Positions 1 to 6,976 of a DNA stretch of 18,116 nucleotides are shown piece after piece. Source of the DNA: a bacterium (GTDB lineage: Bacteria > Patescibacteriota > Saccharimonadia > Saccharimonadales > Saccharimonadaceae); NCBI GenBank assembly GCA_020626475.1, contig JAHKZT010000006.1:1-18116 (forward strand), given 5' to 3'. The notes beneath the pieces were generated by a model that saw only the letters and a program-made list of their open reading frames with translations, ran no database searches and was not told the origin of the DNA. Numbering within the stretch: the stretch's first letter is position 1; each line of letters begins with the position of its first letter. The position numbers and the translations under genes are program-made.

Positions 1-67
1 ATGCTGCAATTTTATTCTTCAGAAAGATGTTGTAGGCCTTGAGGCCGCGCTTCACGAGCTTATTCAT
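1..67 (-). CDS. unknown protein, N-terminal fragment (cut by window edge)
   Basis: The first 22 codons of a minus-strand gene are visible, starting with ATG at 67-65 and reading MNKLVKRGLKAYNIFLKN and onward. The visible part is basic and mildly hydrophobic, which could be the cytoplasmic start of a membrane protein, but this is too little to name a family. The start is supported by an extended -10 (TGcTACGAT) exactly 6 bases upstream and by the lack of any Shine-Dalgarno, which predicts a leaderless transcript. It lies 18 bases after the stop of the GNAT gene on the same strand. Confidence 0.5.
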   Translation of the reverse strand, partial: MNKLVKRGLKAYNIFLKNKIAA

Positions 68-82
68 AATTTTATCGTAGCA
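68..82 (-). promoter_or_regulatory. extended -10 promoter for the partial gene at 67
   Basis: On the minus strand, TGcTACGAT occupies 82-74 and is followed by 6 bases and then the ATG at 67. No good -35 is visible. The expected +1 coincides with the A of ATG, so the mRNA would be leaderless. The same layout recurs at 13259, 14186 and 14201. Confidence 0.5.
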
Positions 83-85
83 CAA

Positions 86-592
86 TTACAGCTCGAATAA
101 AAAACCGACATCCGTATATTTATGACCATTGAGTTCAAATTCTTTTTCAGTAACAAGATGGCCACCCATGATTTCATAGAACTTGCGGGATGGATAGTTT
201 TCTTTTAGGCACCACAAAATCATACGAGTTTTGCCGATTTGACGAAACTCATCTCTAACATAGTTCAGAAGCGCAGAACCAATACCGCGACGCTTGAACT
301 CTGGCTTTACATATAGTGCAATTAACTCGCAATCAGCATCCGGGACCTCCTGGGAACGGGAACCATCGTCTATGTACCGACTAAAGCCAACAACTTCGCC
401 ATTCTCTTCCGCGACGATAAAGTGACTTTCGCGAAAATCTTTTTTGCGTTTCTCGATACGCTCCGCGCGAGAATTCTTTACTATTTCTAGATCTTCGTCA
501 GCGATAATGCCCTTATAGGCCGTCAGCCAACCAAAAATCTTGATATCTACTACGCTTTCGATATCTTTTTCTTCCATTTTGCGGATTATCAT
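86..592 (-). CDS. GNAT family N-acetyltransferase
   Basis: This 168-aa protein has the size and pattern of a single-domain GNAT acetyltransferase, which moves an acetyl group from acetyl-CoA to an amine. The acetyl-CoA binding motif A is clear around residues 89-111: ELIALYVKPEFKRRGIGSAL contains the R-R-G-I-G-S pyrophosphate loop. Motif B follows near 128-142 (ENYPSRKFYEIMGG). The start at 592 lies 3 bases after the alaS stop, with GGAG about 6 bases before the ATG (inside the alaS end), so it is probably translated from the alaS mRNA. The RimI-like position next to a tRNA synthetase does not fix the substrate. A second Met at residue 6 is a less likely start. Confidence 0.88.
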   Translation of the reverse strand: MIIRKMEEKDIESVVDIKIFGWLTAYKGIIADEDLEIVKNSRAERIEKRKKDFRESHFIVAEENGEVVGFSRYIDDGSRSQEVPDADCELIALYVKPEFKRRGIGSALLNYVRDEFRQIGKTRMILWCLKENYPSRKFYEIMGGHLVTEKEFELNGHKYTDVGFLFEL

Positions 593-595
593 AAT

Positions 596-2470
596 CTACT
601 CCAATATTGCTTTAATGCGGCGAACGCCAGCGGAAGAAGCCTCTTCCTTCTTGATAACAAAGTGACCAAGAATGCCAGTATGCTCGACGTGAGGACCGCC
701 ACAAACTTCACGAGAAGTTGGCTTATCGAAGTCTCCAATCGTATAGACGGTGAGTTTTTCTGGATATTTGTCCCAGAAGCTACCGTGAGCCTTCAAAGTA
801 TCGCGCGCATAAGCCTTGTCGTATTCGTCATGAACAACTGGAAGGTCTGCCTTAATCCAGGCATTAACCTGATCTTCGAGTTTCTGAAGCTCGTCTTTTT
901 CGAGCTTATGATCGACATTGAAATCTAGGCGCATGCGCTCCGCGGTAATGTTGCTGCCCTTCTGGCAGATGCTTGGATCGATAAGCTGCTGAAGCGCAGC
1001 GAGAAGAAGGTGAGTTGCAGTGTGATACTTAGTAGACATTTCACCATGATCTTCAAGACCGCCCTTAAACATGCCTTTAGATGCAGTCTTGCTGCGTTCG
1101 CGCTGCTCTGCGAGAGCGGCATCGAATTCTTTCTGCCAGTCTTCGCTAAGCTTGATTTCCTGACGCTTTGCTTCCTCGACGGAAAGTTCGAGTGGGAAGC
1201 CGTAAGTATCCTGAAGCATGAACAATTCTTTACCAGTGAGGCCGCTTTCTTTGAGGCGATTGAGCTCTTTCATGCCACGGCGAATAGTGTGACGGAAAGC
1301 AGCTTCCTCACGACTCAGCACGTCGAGAACTTCTTCACGATTCGTAAGAATGCTATCTGGAAGATCTTTGTAGTTTTCTGCAATCATTGGCAAAACGCCA
1401 GCGAGAAAGTTGTCTTCGATACCGAGGTTGAGCGCCTTCAAAATAGCACGGCGAATTAAACGACGAAGTGCATAGCCCTGTTGCTTATTGCTTGGCTTTA
1501 GCCCCTGAGCAGTCAAAAGGTATGCGCCGCGTAGATGGTCTGCAATAATGCGCATTTCAGAAGTATTAGCAGCATAGGTCTTGCCGGAAAGCTTTTCGAG
1601 TTTATCGATAATAGGTTTCAAAAGCGAAATCTGGAAGACGTCATAAGAATCCATTGAGGCTGCAGTAATACGCTCAAGACCGGCACCGAAGTCGACGTTC
1701 TTATGCTCGAGTTCTTCGAATGTGCCGTCTTCTTTGCGACGATACTGCATAAAGACCTGGTTGCCAATTTCCATGAAGCGTGCGCCGTCGGAAGCTGGAT
1801 GGCTCTGACCATATTTTTCGACATCCTGTTTGTCTTCGCCGAAATCATAAAAGACCTCAGAGTCCGGACCGCACGGATCGCCGATTGGCGTAGTTTCAAT
1901 ACCGCCACCACGAGACCACCAGTTTTCTTTATCGTTATAAAAGAAGATGCGTTCACCTTCGCGAATGCCACGTTTGTCGCCATTTTCTGCCGTATTAATT
2001 TCTACGATTTTTGCGTCAATGCCAGCTTCTTTGAAAACAGTCTGCCAAATATGAGCAGCCTCATCATCGCGTGGAATACCGTATTTTTCGTTACCAATAA
2101 AACAAGTGACGTAGATCTTTTTCGGGTCGAGACCAACCTCTTTAGTCAAGAAAGTGAAGAAATTGCGAATTTGCTCTTCTTTGAAGTAGTCACCAAGCGA
2201 CCAGTTGCCAAGCATCTCAAAAACAGTAGTGTGACGCGGGTCGCCAACATCCTCAATATCCTGAAGACGCAAACATGGCTGCGAATCAGTAAGACGAGTG
2301 CCGTCCTGATGTGGCTTGCCAAGAAGGTAAGGCAAAAGCGGTTGCATGCCAGAGCCGGTAAATAGCGTGGTTGGATCATTTTCAAGCACGAGCGGCGCAG
2401 GTGCGACCTGAACGTGTCCTTTTGATTTCATAAAATCGAGATATTTTTGACGTACTTCACTTGCATTCAT
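596..2470 (-). CDS. alaS: alanine--tRNA ligase, short form lacking the C-Ala domain
   Basis: AlaRS charges tRNA-Ala and clears mis-attached Ser/Gly. Class II catalytic motifs are present (DPRHTTVFEMLGNWSLGDYF at about residues 77-96; GAGLERI near 262-268), followed by the helical tRNA-recognition region. The editing domain keeps all four expected zinc/active-site ligands: H483 and H487 (HTATHLL), C590 and H594 (CGGPHVEHTG; most bacteria have CGGTHV). The protein stops at GVRRIKAILE, exactly where the editing core ends, so the coiled coil and C-Ala domain are absent. The usual YAESGGQ beta-barrel segment between the catalytic and editing parts is also missing, giving 624 aa against about 875. 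The frame opens at 2518, but an extended -10 at 2487-2479 and the family alignment favour the ATG at 2470. Confidence 0.95.
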   Translation of the reverse strand: MNASEVRQKYLDFMKSKGHVQVAPAPLVLENDPTTLFTGSGMQPLLPYLLGKPHQDGTRLTDSQPCLRLQDIEDVGDPRHTTVFEMLGNWSLGDYFKEEQIRNFFTFLTKEVGLDPKKIYVTCFIGNEKYGIPRDDEAAHIWQTVFKEAGIDAKIVEINTAENGDKRGIREGERIFFYNDKENWWSRGGGIETTPIGDPCGPDSEVFYDFGEDKQDVEKYGQSHPASDGARFMEIGNQVFMQYRRKEDGTFEELEHKNVDFGAGLERITAASMDSYDVFQISLLKPIIDKLEKLSGKTYAANTSEMRIIADHLRGAYLLTAQGLKPSNKQQGYALRRLIRRAILKALNLGIEDNFLAGVLPMIAENYKDLPDSILTNREEVLDVLSREEAAFRHTIRRGMKELNRLKESGLTGKELFMLQDTYGFPLELSVEEAKRQEIKLSEDWQKEFDAALAEQRERSKTASKGMFKGGLEDHGEMSTKYHTATHLLLAALQQLIDPSICQKGSNITAERMRLDFNVDHKLEKDELQKLEDQVNAWIKADLPVVHDEYDKAYARDTLKAHGSFWDKYPEKLTVYTIGDFDKPTSREVCGGPHVEHTGILGHFVIKKEEASSAGVRRIKAILE

Positions 2471-2478
2471 AACTCTAT

Positions 2479-2487
2479 ATTTTAACA
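2479..2487 (-). promoter_or_regulatory. extended -10 promoter of alaS
   Basis: TGtTAAAAT reads on the minus strand from 2487 to 2479, 8 bases before the alaS ATG. No clear -35 is seen. The transcript would have about 2 leader bases, and there is no Shine-Dalgarno. The site would let alaS-GNAT be expressed apart from the upstream pilin-sortase genes. Confidence 0.5.
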
Positions 2488-2510
2488 TATTTTCTCTCTG
2501 TTGACGAGCT

Positions 2511-3116
2511 CTACTCATAGCTCAGTACTAAAACGTCTCTCGCCTTATGGTTACCGCGACTGCAAGTCGATAATATCAGCGCTGGCCTGCCAGCATTCCA
2601 AGTTAAATCACGATACAGCTCATCTTCGGAAGATATCTCGCGATACTCTTCTGTCTTTAGAACGATTCTCTGTTTCGGCATAATTAGCTCACCGTGCGTA
2701 TGTTCTGCGAAATATTCCGCATTGCCGTATTTAGCGACGTCCGAAAACATTAAGTCCCCGTTCATGCGATGTCCATAAATAATCGAGATAGAATCCGTAA
2801 AATTCGACGCGTTCCGATAATCCAGAAATATGGCGCCCGACGTAGCATTGTCGCCGTAATAATCGTGATTCAGATACCAGTAATTATCTTTCGCCTGCAT
2901 TACGGGATAGTCTATATGTGTGCCATCAAGACGAAGCCATGCCACTTGACCATCGAGCCATTTTTGCGAGCGAGTTTTATTTTGCTCGCGTAGTTCCATG
3001 ATGCCGACTGGCTCTGTCTCAAAAACTCCTTGCTCAGTCGCATAATACGCCACAAGCATTGTTATCATAATCACAATCCCCGCCACCATTCCGAGCCGAC
3101 AAACAACCCTCTTCAT
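2511..3116 (-). CDS. class B-like sortase
   Basis: This 201-aa membrane-anchored transpeptidase cuts a C-terminal sorting signal and joins the substrate to the cell wall or to another subunit. An N-terminal membrane segment spans about residues 8-26. The sortase B-like body follows (WLRLDGTHIDYPVMQ at 60-74, then the DYYGDN/GAIFLDYRN block at 86-102). The catalytic triad residues are H116 (IYGHRM), C185 (LILSTC) and R193 (HKARDVLV). The ATG overlaps the TAA of the upstream pilin-like gene by one base (TAATG), so the two are translationally coupled, and the pilin is the likeliest client. Other candidate clients in the window are the APKTN protein at 6977-7654 and possibly others elsewhere. The class assignment rests on the sequence pattern alone. 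Confidence 0.92.
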   Translation of the reverse strand: MKRVVCRLGMVAGIVIMITMLVAYYATEQGVFETEPVGIMELREQNKTRSQKWLDGQVAWLRLDGTHIDYPVMQAKDNYWYLNHDYYGDNATSGAIFLDYRNASNFTDSISIIYGHRMNGDLMFSDVAKYGNAEYFAEHTHGELIMPKQRIVLKTEEYREISSEDELYRDLTWNAGRPALILSTCSRGNHKARDVLVLSYE

Positions 3117-4204
3117 TAGCTAGTACGCGAAAGACGGCGGAAGATCATGAAACCACCAAGACCAAAGGCAGCCGCAGCAAGAAATGGCCACGACGCTACA
3201 AACACACCAGTATTCACGGTCGCATCTTTACTATTCGCCGCACGCGTTACGTTATTCGTCTCGAAGCTTTCGGAACCGATTGCCGCGACAGTTTTAGAAA
3301 CCGTATTCGTCTCGGAATTGTCTAGAGTTATACCGTAACCATCGTCGCTATCAATCTTCTCGATTGTGTAGCTAACATTTTGCGGGAGCTCACGTGCCGC
3401 TACATCGCCCGAAACATAATCACCGACTGTTACGGTCTGGCCATGCTTCAAATAAACATAGACATCGCCGTCTGAAATATTCTGCGTAGCTACAGTCCTA
3501 ATCTTTTCACCTTCATACTCAACTTCCGCATCCTGGCCGTTAATCGTTAGTTCGCTACCCTCAGCCAAACCATCGAAGCTAATCTTATATTTAAAATATT
3601 TGTCCGAATCGGCGCCAGCGCCCCTAACTTCGTTTTCCAGTGTTACATAAGTATAATTAGCGGACGATTCGAAACGCGCGTCGAGAGATACTTTTGCATC
3701 TTCTTTATAGCTATACATTTGATCCAGCAATTGCACATTAAGCTCGCCAGTCGGCTTGCTATTTTCATCTAGCTTATTTGTAACTTGAAAATAGATATCA
3801 TATTTATTATCTACGTCACGAGGAAAATTCAGCTCATCGGTCGACTCTTTTTCGGCAATCGTGAAGGTATAGTTGCCAACTTTATAGAAATATAGACTCG
3901 ACAAATTTAGCATACAGCTAGCTGTTGCTTCTCTAGTTTCCGGATTTACATCTGTAATTATTTGAGCAGTATTAATTATGTTTGCGCCGCCAACGGTTGC
4001 AGGATTGTCTGCGCCAGGAATTAGTCTAAAATCGAAACCAACATCAATCTTACCGCTCACGTTCTTTATCGTATGCGAAAGCGGAATTGTTTTTACGCTA
4101 GCGCTTTTTGGTAAAGTAGTACCAGATATGGCTGATGATTTCGGCATGGCGGCAAAGGCCGCCAGTGCTAGAGCGGCAAAAACTCCAATAAATATTTTCT
4201 TCAT
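3116..4204 (-). CDS. secreted pilin-like surface protein with C-terminal sorting signal
   Basis: This 362-aa exported protein has a signal peptide (MKKIFIGVFAALALAAFAA, then SSAIS), two beta-rich domains, and a C-terminal membrane segment (about 335-355) ending in RRLSRTS. Residues 30-165 and 185-305 resemble Spy0128/FctA-type pilin domains that form internal Lys-Asn isopeptide bonds: GNYTFTIAE at 110-118, and a second block with YLKHGQTVTVG (251-261) and SYTIEK (278-283). The expected LPxTG is absent; TVNTG (329-333) sits at its usual place before the hydrophobic segment and may be the signal read by the coupled sortase. The start is fixed by AGGAGG at 4214-4209, 4 bases before the ATG. A pilus shaft or surface stalk role is inference. 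Confidence 0.8.
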   Translation of the reverse strand: MKKIFIGVFAALALAAFAAMPKSSAISGTTLPKSASVKTIPLSHTIKNVSGKIDVGFDFRLIPGADNPATVGGANIINTAQIITDVNPETREATASCMLNLSSLYFYKVGNYTFTIAEKESTDELNFPRDVDNKYDIYFQVTNKLDENSKPTGELNVQLLDQMYSYKEDAKVSLDARFESSANYTYVTLENEVRGAGADSDKYFKYKISFDGLAEGSELTINGQDAEVEYEGEKIRTVATQNISDGDVYVYLKHGQTVTVGDYVSGDVAARELPQNVSYTIEKIDSDDGYGITLDNSETNTVSKTVAAIGSESFETNNVTRAANSKDATVNTGVFVASWPFLAAAAFGLGGFMIFRRLSRTS

Positions 4205-4245
4205 ATTTCCTCCTAATTAATTACTTTTTGATCAACAAAAACTAC

Positions 4246-4260
4246 TCACGGACTCCGCAT
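4246..4260 (-). other. four-codon leader mini-ORF upstream of the pilin gene
   Basis: ATG at 4260 follows a good Shine-Dalgarno (GGAGG at 4269-4265) and encodes M-R-S-P before TGA at 4246. Just after it, a TTTTTG/CAAAAA inverted repeat precedes the pilin's own Shine-Dalgarno. This could be a leader peptide, or a decayed start that merely shares the pattern. Confidence 0.3.
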
Positions 4261-4280
4261 ATTACCTCCAAATTATTTTT

Positions 4281-4289
4281 TCTATAACA
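4281..4289 (-). promoter_or_regulatory. extended -10 promoter for pilin-sortase genes
   Basis: TGtTATAGA on the minus strand lies at 4289-4281, about 75 bases before the pilin ATG, and starts in the T-run of the preceding terminator. No -35 is recognisable. Unlike most promoters here it leaves a real 5' leader containing the mini-ORF. Confidence 0.4.
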
Positions 4290-4340
4290 AAAATATCGCA
4301 GAACTATTGCCCTGCGAAGCATAAAGATTTTATTTTATGC
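4289..4340 (-). terminator. intrinsic terminator after the glycosyltransferase, tandem hairpins
   Basis: Reading on the minus strand, a GCATAAA/TTTATGC stem (4340-4319, loop 8) is followed by a perfect 6-bp TCGCAG/CTGCGA stem (4317-4296, loop 10) and a TATTTTTG run. The second hairpin with its T-run is the probable terminator. The first hairpin is AT-rich and also has T-runs on the plus side, but no plus-strand gene uses it. Confidence 0.5.
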
Positions 4341-4365
4341 ACTTTTTTATTTTTGTGTTGTAATA

Positions 4366-5988
4366 CTATTTTTTGACAGCTTTATCGGTAACGTCAAACT
4401 TCTCCATATAGAGGCCAGTTGCGAGACGCGTTTGCGAATAATAGGCACAGAATGAGCAGTAGATAATCGAGATAACTGGCGAAAGAATCCATTGCAGGAC
4501 CATCATTATATGGCGCGCGCGTTTATAGCGAGCTGGCTTTGGCGGCAGCATCTTTATTGACAAAATGAGCGAGATAAAAATACCGAGCGCCGCGACCGTT
4601 TGAACATAGCTAACCACGGTCGGCAAATTATGTGAAATAAGGTCGCGCGATTGATAGTTAAAGATTAATGGGATCCAGCCGCCGAATGCGATGATTGGCG
4701 CAATCGCAGCAAGTGTTACATGGCCGTCAAGTAGGCGAATAAATTTCGGAACGAGCGAAGATAGTGGTACGGTGCGCTTCTTCGAGAAGAGATAGTTGCC
4801 GACATAGGCGACATCGCTAGCACCATAGTCCCAACGACGAAGCTGAACCCATTGAGCCTTAAGCGTCTTCCAAAGATTATCCGAAAGTACAGCATCCTGA
4901 TAAATCGGCGCGCGAATCGGCAAAACTTCATAATCGCCATCAAAATAGAAGAGCGAGCGCCAGTATTGGTGACCGTCCTCAACAATCGTATGAGTGCTCC
5001 AAAAATTCATTTCTACGAGCGCGTCGAGCGGCTGGGAATGAGAAGCAAAGTTACGCAGCGTGTGCGGGCGCATAGCGGAAATAATATTCCAGAACGAATT
5101 CATCTGTGCAACAACGCGCGTGACAGCTGGCGCATCCCAAATGTTGTTCGTGAATAGTGAAACTGGCTGATAGCTAAGGCGTTTGCGGTCTTCATGGACG
5201 ATATATTCGTAAGCCACCTGGTCGAAATAGACCTTGTGTGGACGGTTGTCACTATCGAGCGTCGTAACAATAACATCACTATAACGGAGACCTTTCTCGC
5301 GGACATATTCTTTGAGAACTTTACCGGCATTAGTAATATTTCCGCCTTTGCCAATGACTTCACCCTTAATGCCGTCTGGGTGCTTTGCAAGAATGAACTC
5401 ACCGAACTTTTTGCGGTAATTGCGCTCGAGCGTCTTAGCGACTTTTTCGGCCGCTTCCCCACCGCGCTCTTCGTAGGCGAGCACAAGAATAATATGATCT
5501 TTATCAAAAGTCGTATCAACGACAGAATCAAGCGTCGGCGCAAGCACATCGAGTGTCTCGTTATACATCGTCACAATAATCGCATGATAAATCTGACTTG
5601 GCTTTGGAAAATAGCCCTCCTCGGATGCAGCAATCTTACAAAGGTTACGCAGATGTTCTTTATGACCGTAGGCTTCACTCTTTGTGCCAGCGAGGCGATC
5701 GTAGCTACCAGCGGCATCTTCGAGCTCTAGGAAGCGTTTATGCCAGTCAACGCGAACACCCTTTTTGAGCAATTTATAGCCCTGGACAGTACGAAAAGCA
5801 ATACCGACAGCTTTCACGAGGTTCATAATGACAATTACCAGAATATAGACCGAAGCAGCGATTGGATTGATTGCCGACAAAATAATCAGCAACGCGAGCA
5901 TGATATAACTCAAAGAAGCTGGTAGCATTTCGAAAAAGCGATATTTTGCAGTGCGTTTGCCGGTCGGCAATTCGGTAACTTTTGACAT
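4366..5988 (-). CDS. processive family 2 membrane glycosyltransferase
   Basis: This 540-aa inner-membrane enzyme would polymerise or transfer sugars from a nucleotide-sugar for a surface polysaccharide or glycolipid. Two TM helices lie at about 25-70. A cytosolic GT-A domain follows: AIIVTMYNE near 136-144, the DxD-type TLDSDN, the VEDGHQYW motif with its catalytic acid, and the Q-x-x-R-W signature (QLRRW) typical of cellulose/hyaluronan-synthase-like enzymes. Several TM helices close the protein. The sugar and acceptor cannot be read from the sequence. Its ATG is 2 bases after the stop of the upstream 122-aa membrane protein, with AAGGA inside that gene's end, so the two are coupled and may form a complex. 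Tandem hairpins follow the stop. Confidence 0.88.
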   Translation of the reverse strand: MSKVTELPTGKRTAKYRFFEMLPASLSYIMLALLIILSAINPIAASVYILVIVIMNLVKAVGIAFRTVQGYKLLKKGVRVDWHKRFLELEDAAGSYDRLAGTKSEAYGHKEHLRNLCKIAASEEGYFPKPSQIYHAIIVTMYNETLDVLAPTLDSVVDTTFDKDHIILVLAYEERGGEAAEKVAKTLERNYRKKFGEFILAKHPDGIKGEVIGKGGNITNAGKVLKEYVREKGLRYSDVIVTTLDSDNRPHKVYFDQVAYEYIVHEDRKRLSYQPVSLFTNNIWDAPAVTRVVAQMNSFWNIISAMRPHTLRNFASHSQPLDALVEMNFWSTHTIVEDGHQYWRSLFYFDGDYEVLPIRAPIYQDAVLSDNLWKTLKAQWVQLRRWDYGASDVAYVGNYLFSKKRTVPLSSLVPKFIRLLDGHVTLAAIAPIIAFGGWIPLIFNYQSRDLISHNLPTVVSYVQTVAALGIFISLILSIKMLPPKPARYKRARHIMMVLQWILSPVISIIYCSFCAYYSQTRLATGLYMEKFDVTDKAVKK

Positions 5989-5990
5989 TT

Positions 5991-6359
5991 TTATTTTCCT
6001 TCGTCAACAATATTCCAGAGAAATCGAATTCCTATAATTATAATAATAGAAGAAATAAATAAGAATAGGCGCGCAATATCGCCGCCGCGCTTAGTGTGTA
6101 GACGAGCCGCAATTAAAGTATGGCCGACGCCAAAGGTAACCGCCAAAACCGTAAACGACAATAGATACCACCACTCATTCTGCGCGTAGCCATTATTGAT
6201 ATCCGAATAACGTGCCCAGATTTTGGCACGACCAGCGTTGAGGTTAAAAATCGGGATTAGAAAGAGCCAAAGGCTCAATAAAAAGTTGGCCGCCATCCAG
6301 GCGAAAAGAGGCTTATCCTTCTTGGCGATAGATTCAAAATCTTCTGCAAGGTCTTTCAT
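5991..6359 (-). CDS. small membrane protein coupled to the glycosyltransferase
   Basis: This 122-aa protein of unknown family has about three TM helices: roughly residues 20-41, a central one after NEWWYLLSF, and one near the C-terminus (IARLFLFISSIIIIIGIRF). The N-terminus MKDLAEDFESIAKKDK is cytosolic-looking. The frame is open back to 6422, but those 21 extra codons run through the upstream gene's terminator hairpin. An extended -10 (6378-6370) also places +1 just before the ATG at 6359, so that start is chosen. The stop lies 2 bases before the glycosyltransferase ATG. A role as partner or chaperone of that enzyme is inferred from this coupling only. Confidence 0.75.
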   Translation of the reverse strand: MKDLAEDFESIAKKDKPLFAWMAANFLLSLWLFLIPIFNLNAGRAKIWARYSDINNGYAQNEWWYLLSFTVLAVTFGVGHTLIAARLHTKRGGDIARLFLFISSIIIIIGIRFLWNIVDEGK

Positions 6360-6369
6360 CGTCTCTATA

Positions 6370-6378
6370 ATTTTACCA
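6370..6378 (-). promoter_or_regulatory. extended -10 promoter of the membrane protein/glycosyltransferase pair
   Basis: TGgTAAAAT on the minus strand at 6378-6370 is 10 bases from the ATG at 6359, predicting a leader of about 4 bases. It begins 3 bases beyond the T-run of the preceding terminator. Confidence 0.5.
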
Positions 6379-6380
6379 CT

Positions 6381-6405
6381 AAAAAGCCCTGCCGGTAAAG
6401 GCAGG
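6381..6405 (-). terminator. intrinsic terminator of the 155-aa gene
   Basis: On the minus strand a perfect 6-bp CCTGCC/GGCAGG stem (6405-6388, loop of 6) is followed by GC and TTTTT (6385-6381). It lies 11 bases after the TGA at 6416, which shows that TGA really ends that gene. Confidence 0.8.
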
Positions 6406-6415
6406 AGCATTTTAT

Positions 6416-6883
6416 TCAGCAAGTATCATATCTTTCGAGGTCGAGATAATCGCCCGTGGGGCTATATTCGTCGCTAATCGAAAGAATACTCTTCAATCTT
6501 TTGGCATCTGGACCGTTCTCGGAACAAATACCAGACAGAAAGATATTTGAGCCGATAAGCTGACCAGAAATCGCTACCACATAGGTGTCGCAATAGATGC
6601 ATTCCGGACGGTCAACGAAGCCGGCTTCTCGAATTTGATTTGCGATTGCGCCGATTTCTGCGTTCAGATAGCTAATCAATGTATTACGAAAATCGCCATA
6701 GCACAGGAACTTGTCCGAAATTGGACCGATTTCCCACGGATTAACCACGGCTGCATCGCGATAATCGAATGCCACATTGAAATATACCGCCTTCCAAACG
6801 TCAAGTTTGACGGCTTTTTCGCGCAGTACTGAGTCGATTTTTTGGCGTACTTGCTGTCTCGTTGCTATAATGTTCTCGCTCAT
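6416..6883 (-). CDS. unknown 155-aa protein, strongly signalled single gene
   Basis: I do not recognise a family. The predicted protein is soluble with no signal peptide. It has a helical, charged N-terminus (MSENIIATRQQVRQKIDSVL), a middle with many aromatics, and five cysteines including a C-x-x-C at 95-98 (ECIYCDTY) and a C-terminal Cys. The C-x-x-C could bind a metal or be a redox pair, but there is no second C-x-x-C to make a classical zinc finger. The start at 6883 is fixed by a perfect Shine-Dalgarno (AGGAGGTG, 6897-6890); the longer frame to 6937 is rejected. It has its own promoter (TTGACG-17-TATAAC) and its own terminator, so it is one transcription unit, probably well expressed. 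Confidence 0.75.
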   Translation of the reverse strand: MSENIIATRQQVRQKIDSVLREKAVKLDVWKAVYFNVAFDYRDAAVVNPWEIGPISDKFLCYGDFRNTLISYLNAEIGAIANQIREAGFVDRPECIYCDTYVVAISGQLIGSNIFLSGICSENGPDAKRLKSILSISDEYSPTGDYLDLERYDTC

Positions 6884-6889
6884 AATCTT

Positions 6890-6897
6890 CACCTCCT
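6890..6897 (-). promoter_or_regulatory. perfect Shine-Dalgarno of the 155-aa gene
   Basis: AGGAGGTG reads on the minus strand 6 bases before the ATG at 6883. It is complementary to the standard anti-SD and decides the start among several in-frame candidates. Confidence 0.85.
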
Positions 6898-6925
6898 GGT
6901 ACAAATTCGCTAGAGCGTTGCCGTT

Positions 6926-6954
6926 GTTATAGCACAAAAATGCCGCCTCGTCAA
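6926..6954 (-). promoter_or_regulatory. near-consensus sigma-70-type promoter of the 155-aa gene
   Basis: TTGACG (6954-6949), a 17-base spacer and TATAAC (6931-6926), with TGc before the -10. The -35 lies inside the loop and stem edge of the upstream gene's terminator hairpin. Confidence 0.75.
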
Positions 6955-6964
6955 GTGAAGCGGC
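6936..6964 (-). terminator. intrinsic terminator of the 6977-9534 operon
   Basis: On the minus strand GCCGCTTC (6964-6957), a 7-base loop and GAGGCGGC (6949-6942) form an 8-bp stem with one G-U pair, followed by ATTTTT (6941-6936). It starts 13 bases past the stop at 6977 and physically contains the -35 of the next gene. Confidence 0.75.
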
Positions 6965-6976
6965 TAGTGGCCCCCT

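Noticed and set aside
1703..2365. 220-codon open frame on the plus strand opposite alaS
   Set aside because: It lies wholly antisense to conserved alaS sequence, has no promoter or ribosome site of its own, and its composition follows from the alaS codons.
2471..2518. Longer AlaRS start at 2518 (16 extra residues)
   Set aside because: The extra part is not family-like and runs across the extended -10 at 2487-2479; AlaRS proteins start close to the residue encoded at 2470.
2499..2530. TTGACG on the plus strand near the alaS start as a promoter
   Set aside because: No -10 at a fitting distance and no plus-strand gene downstream.
4319..4355. Plus-strand terminator (GCATAAA stem followed by T-runs)
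   Set aside because: No plus-strand gene lies upstream; the T-rich flank is explained by the AT-rich intergenic region after the minus-strand glycosyltransferase.
6416..6418. TGA recoded as glycine, as in some other CPR lineages
   Set aside because: TGA here is followed within 11 bases by an intrinsic terminator, and no intact gene in the window contains an internal TGA.
6360..6422. Longer start of the 122-aa membrane protein at 6422
   Set aside because: Those codons are the terminator hairpin and promoter of neighbouring units, and the frame would overlap the end of the 155-aa gene.
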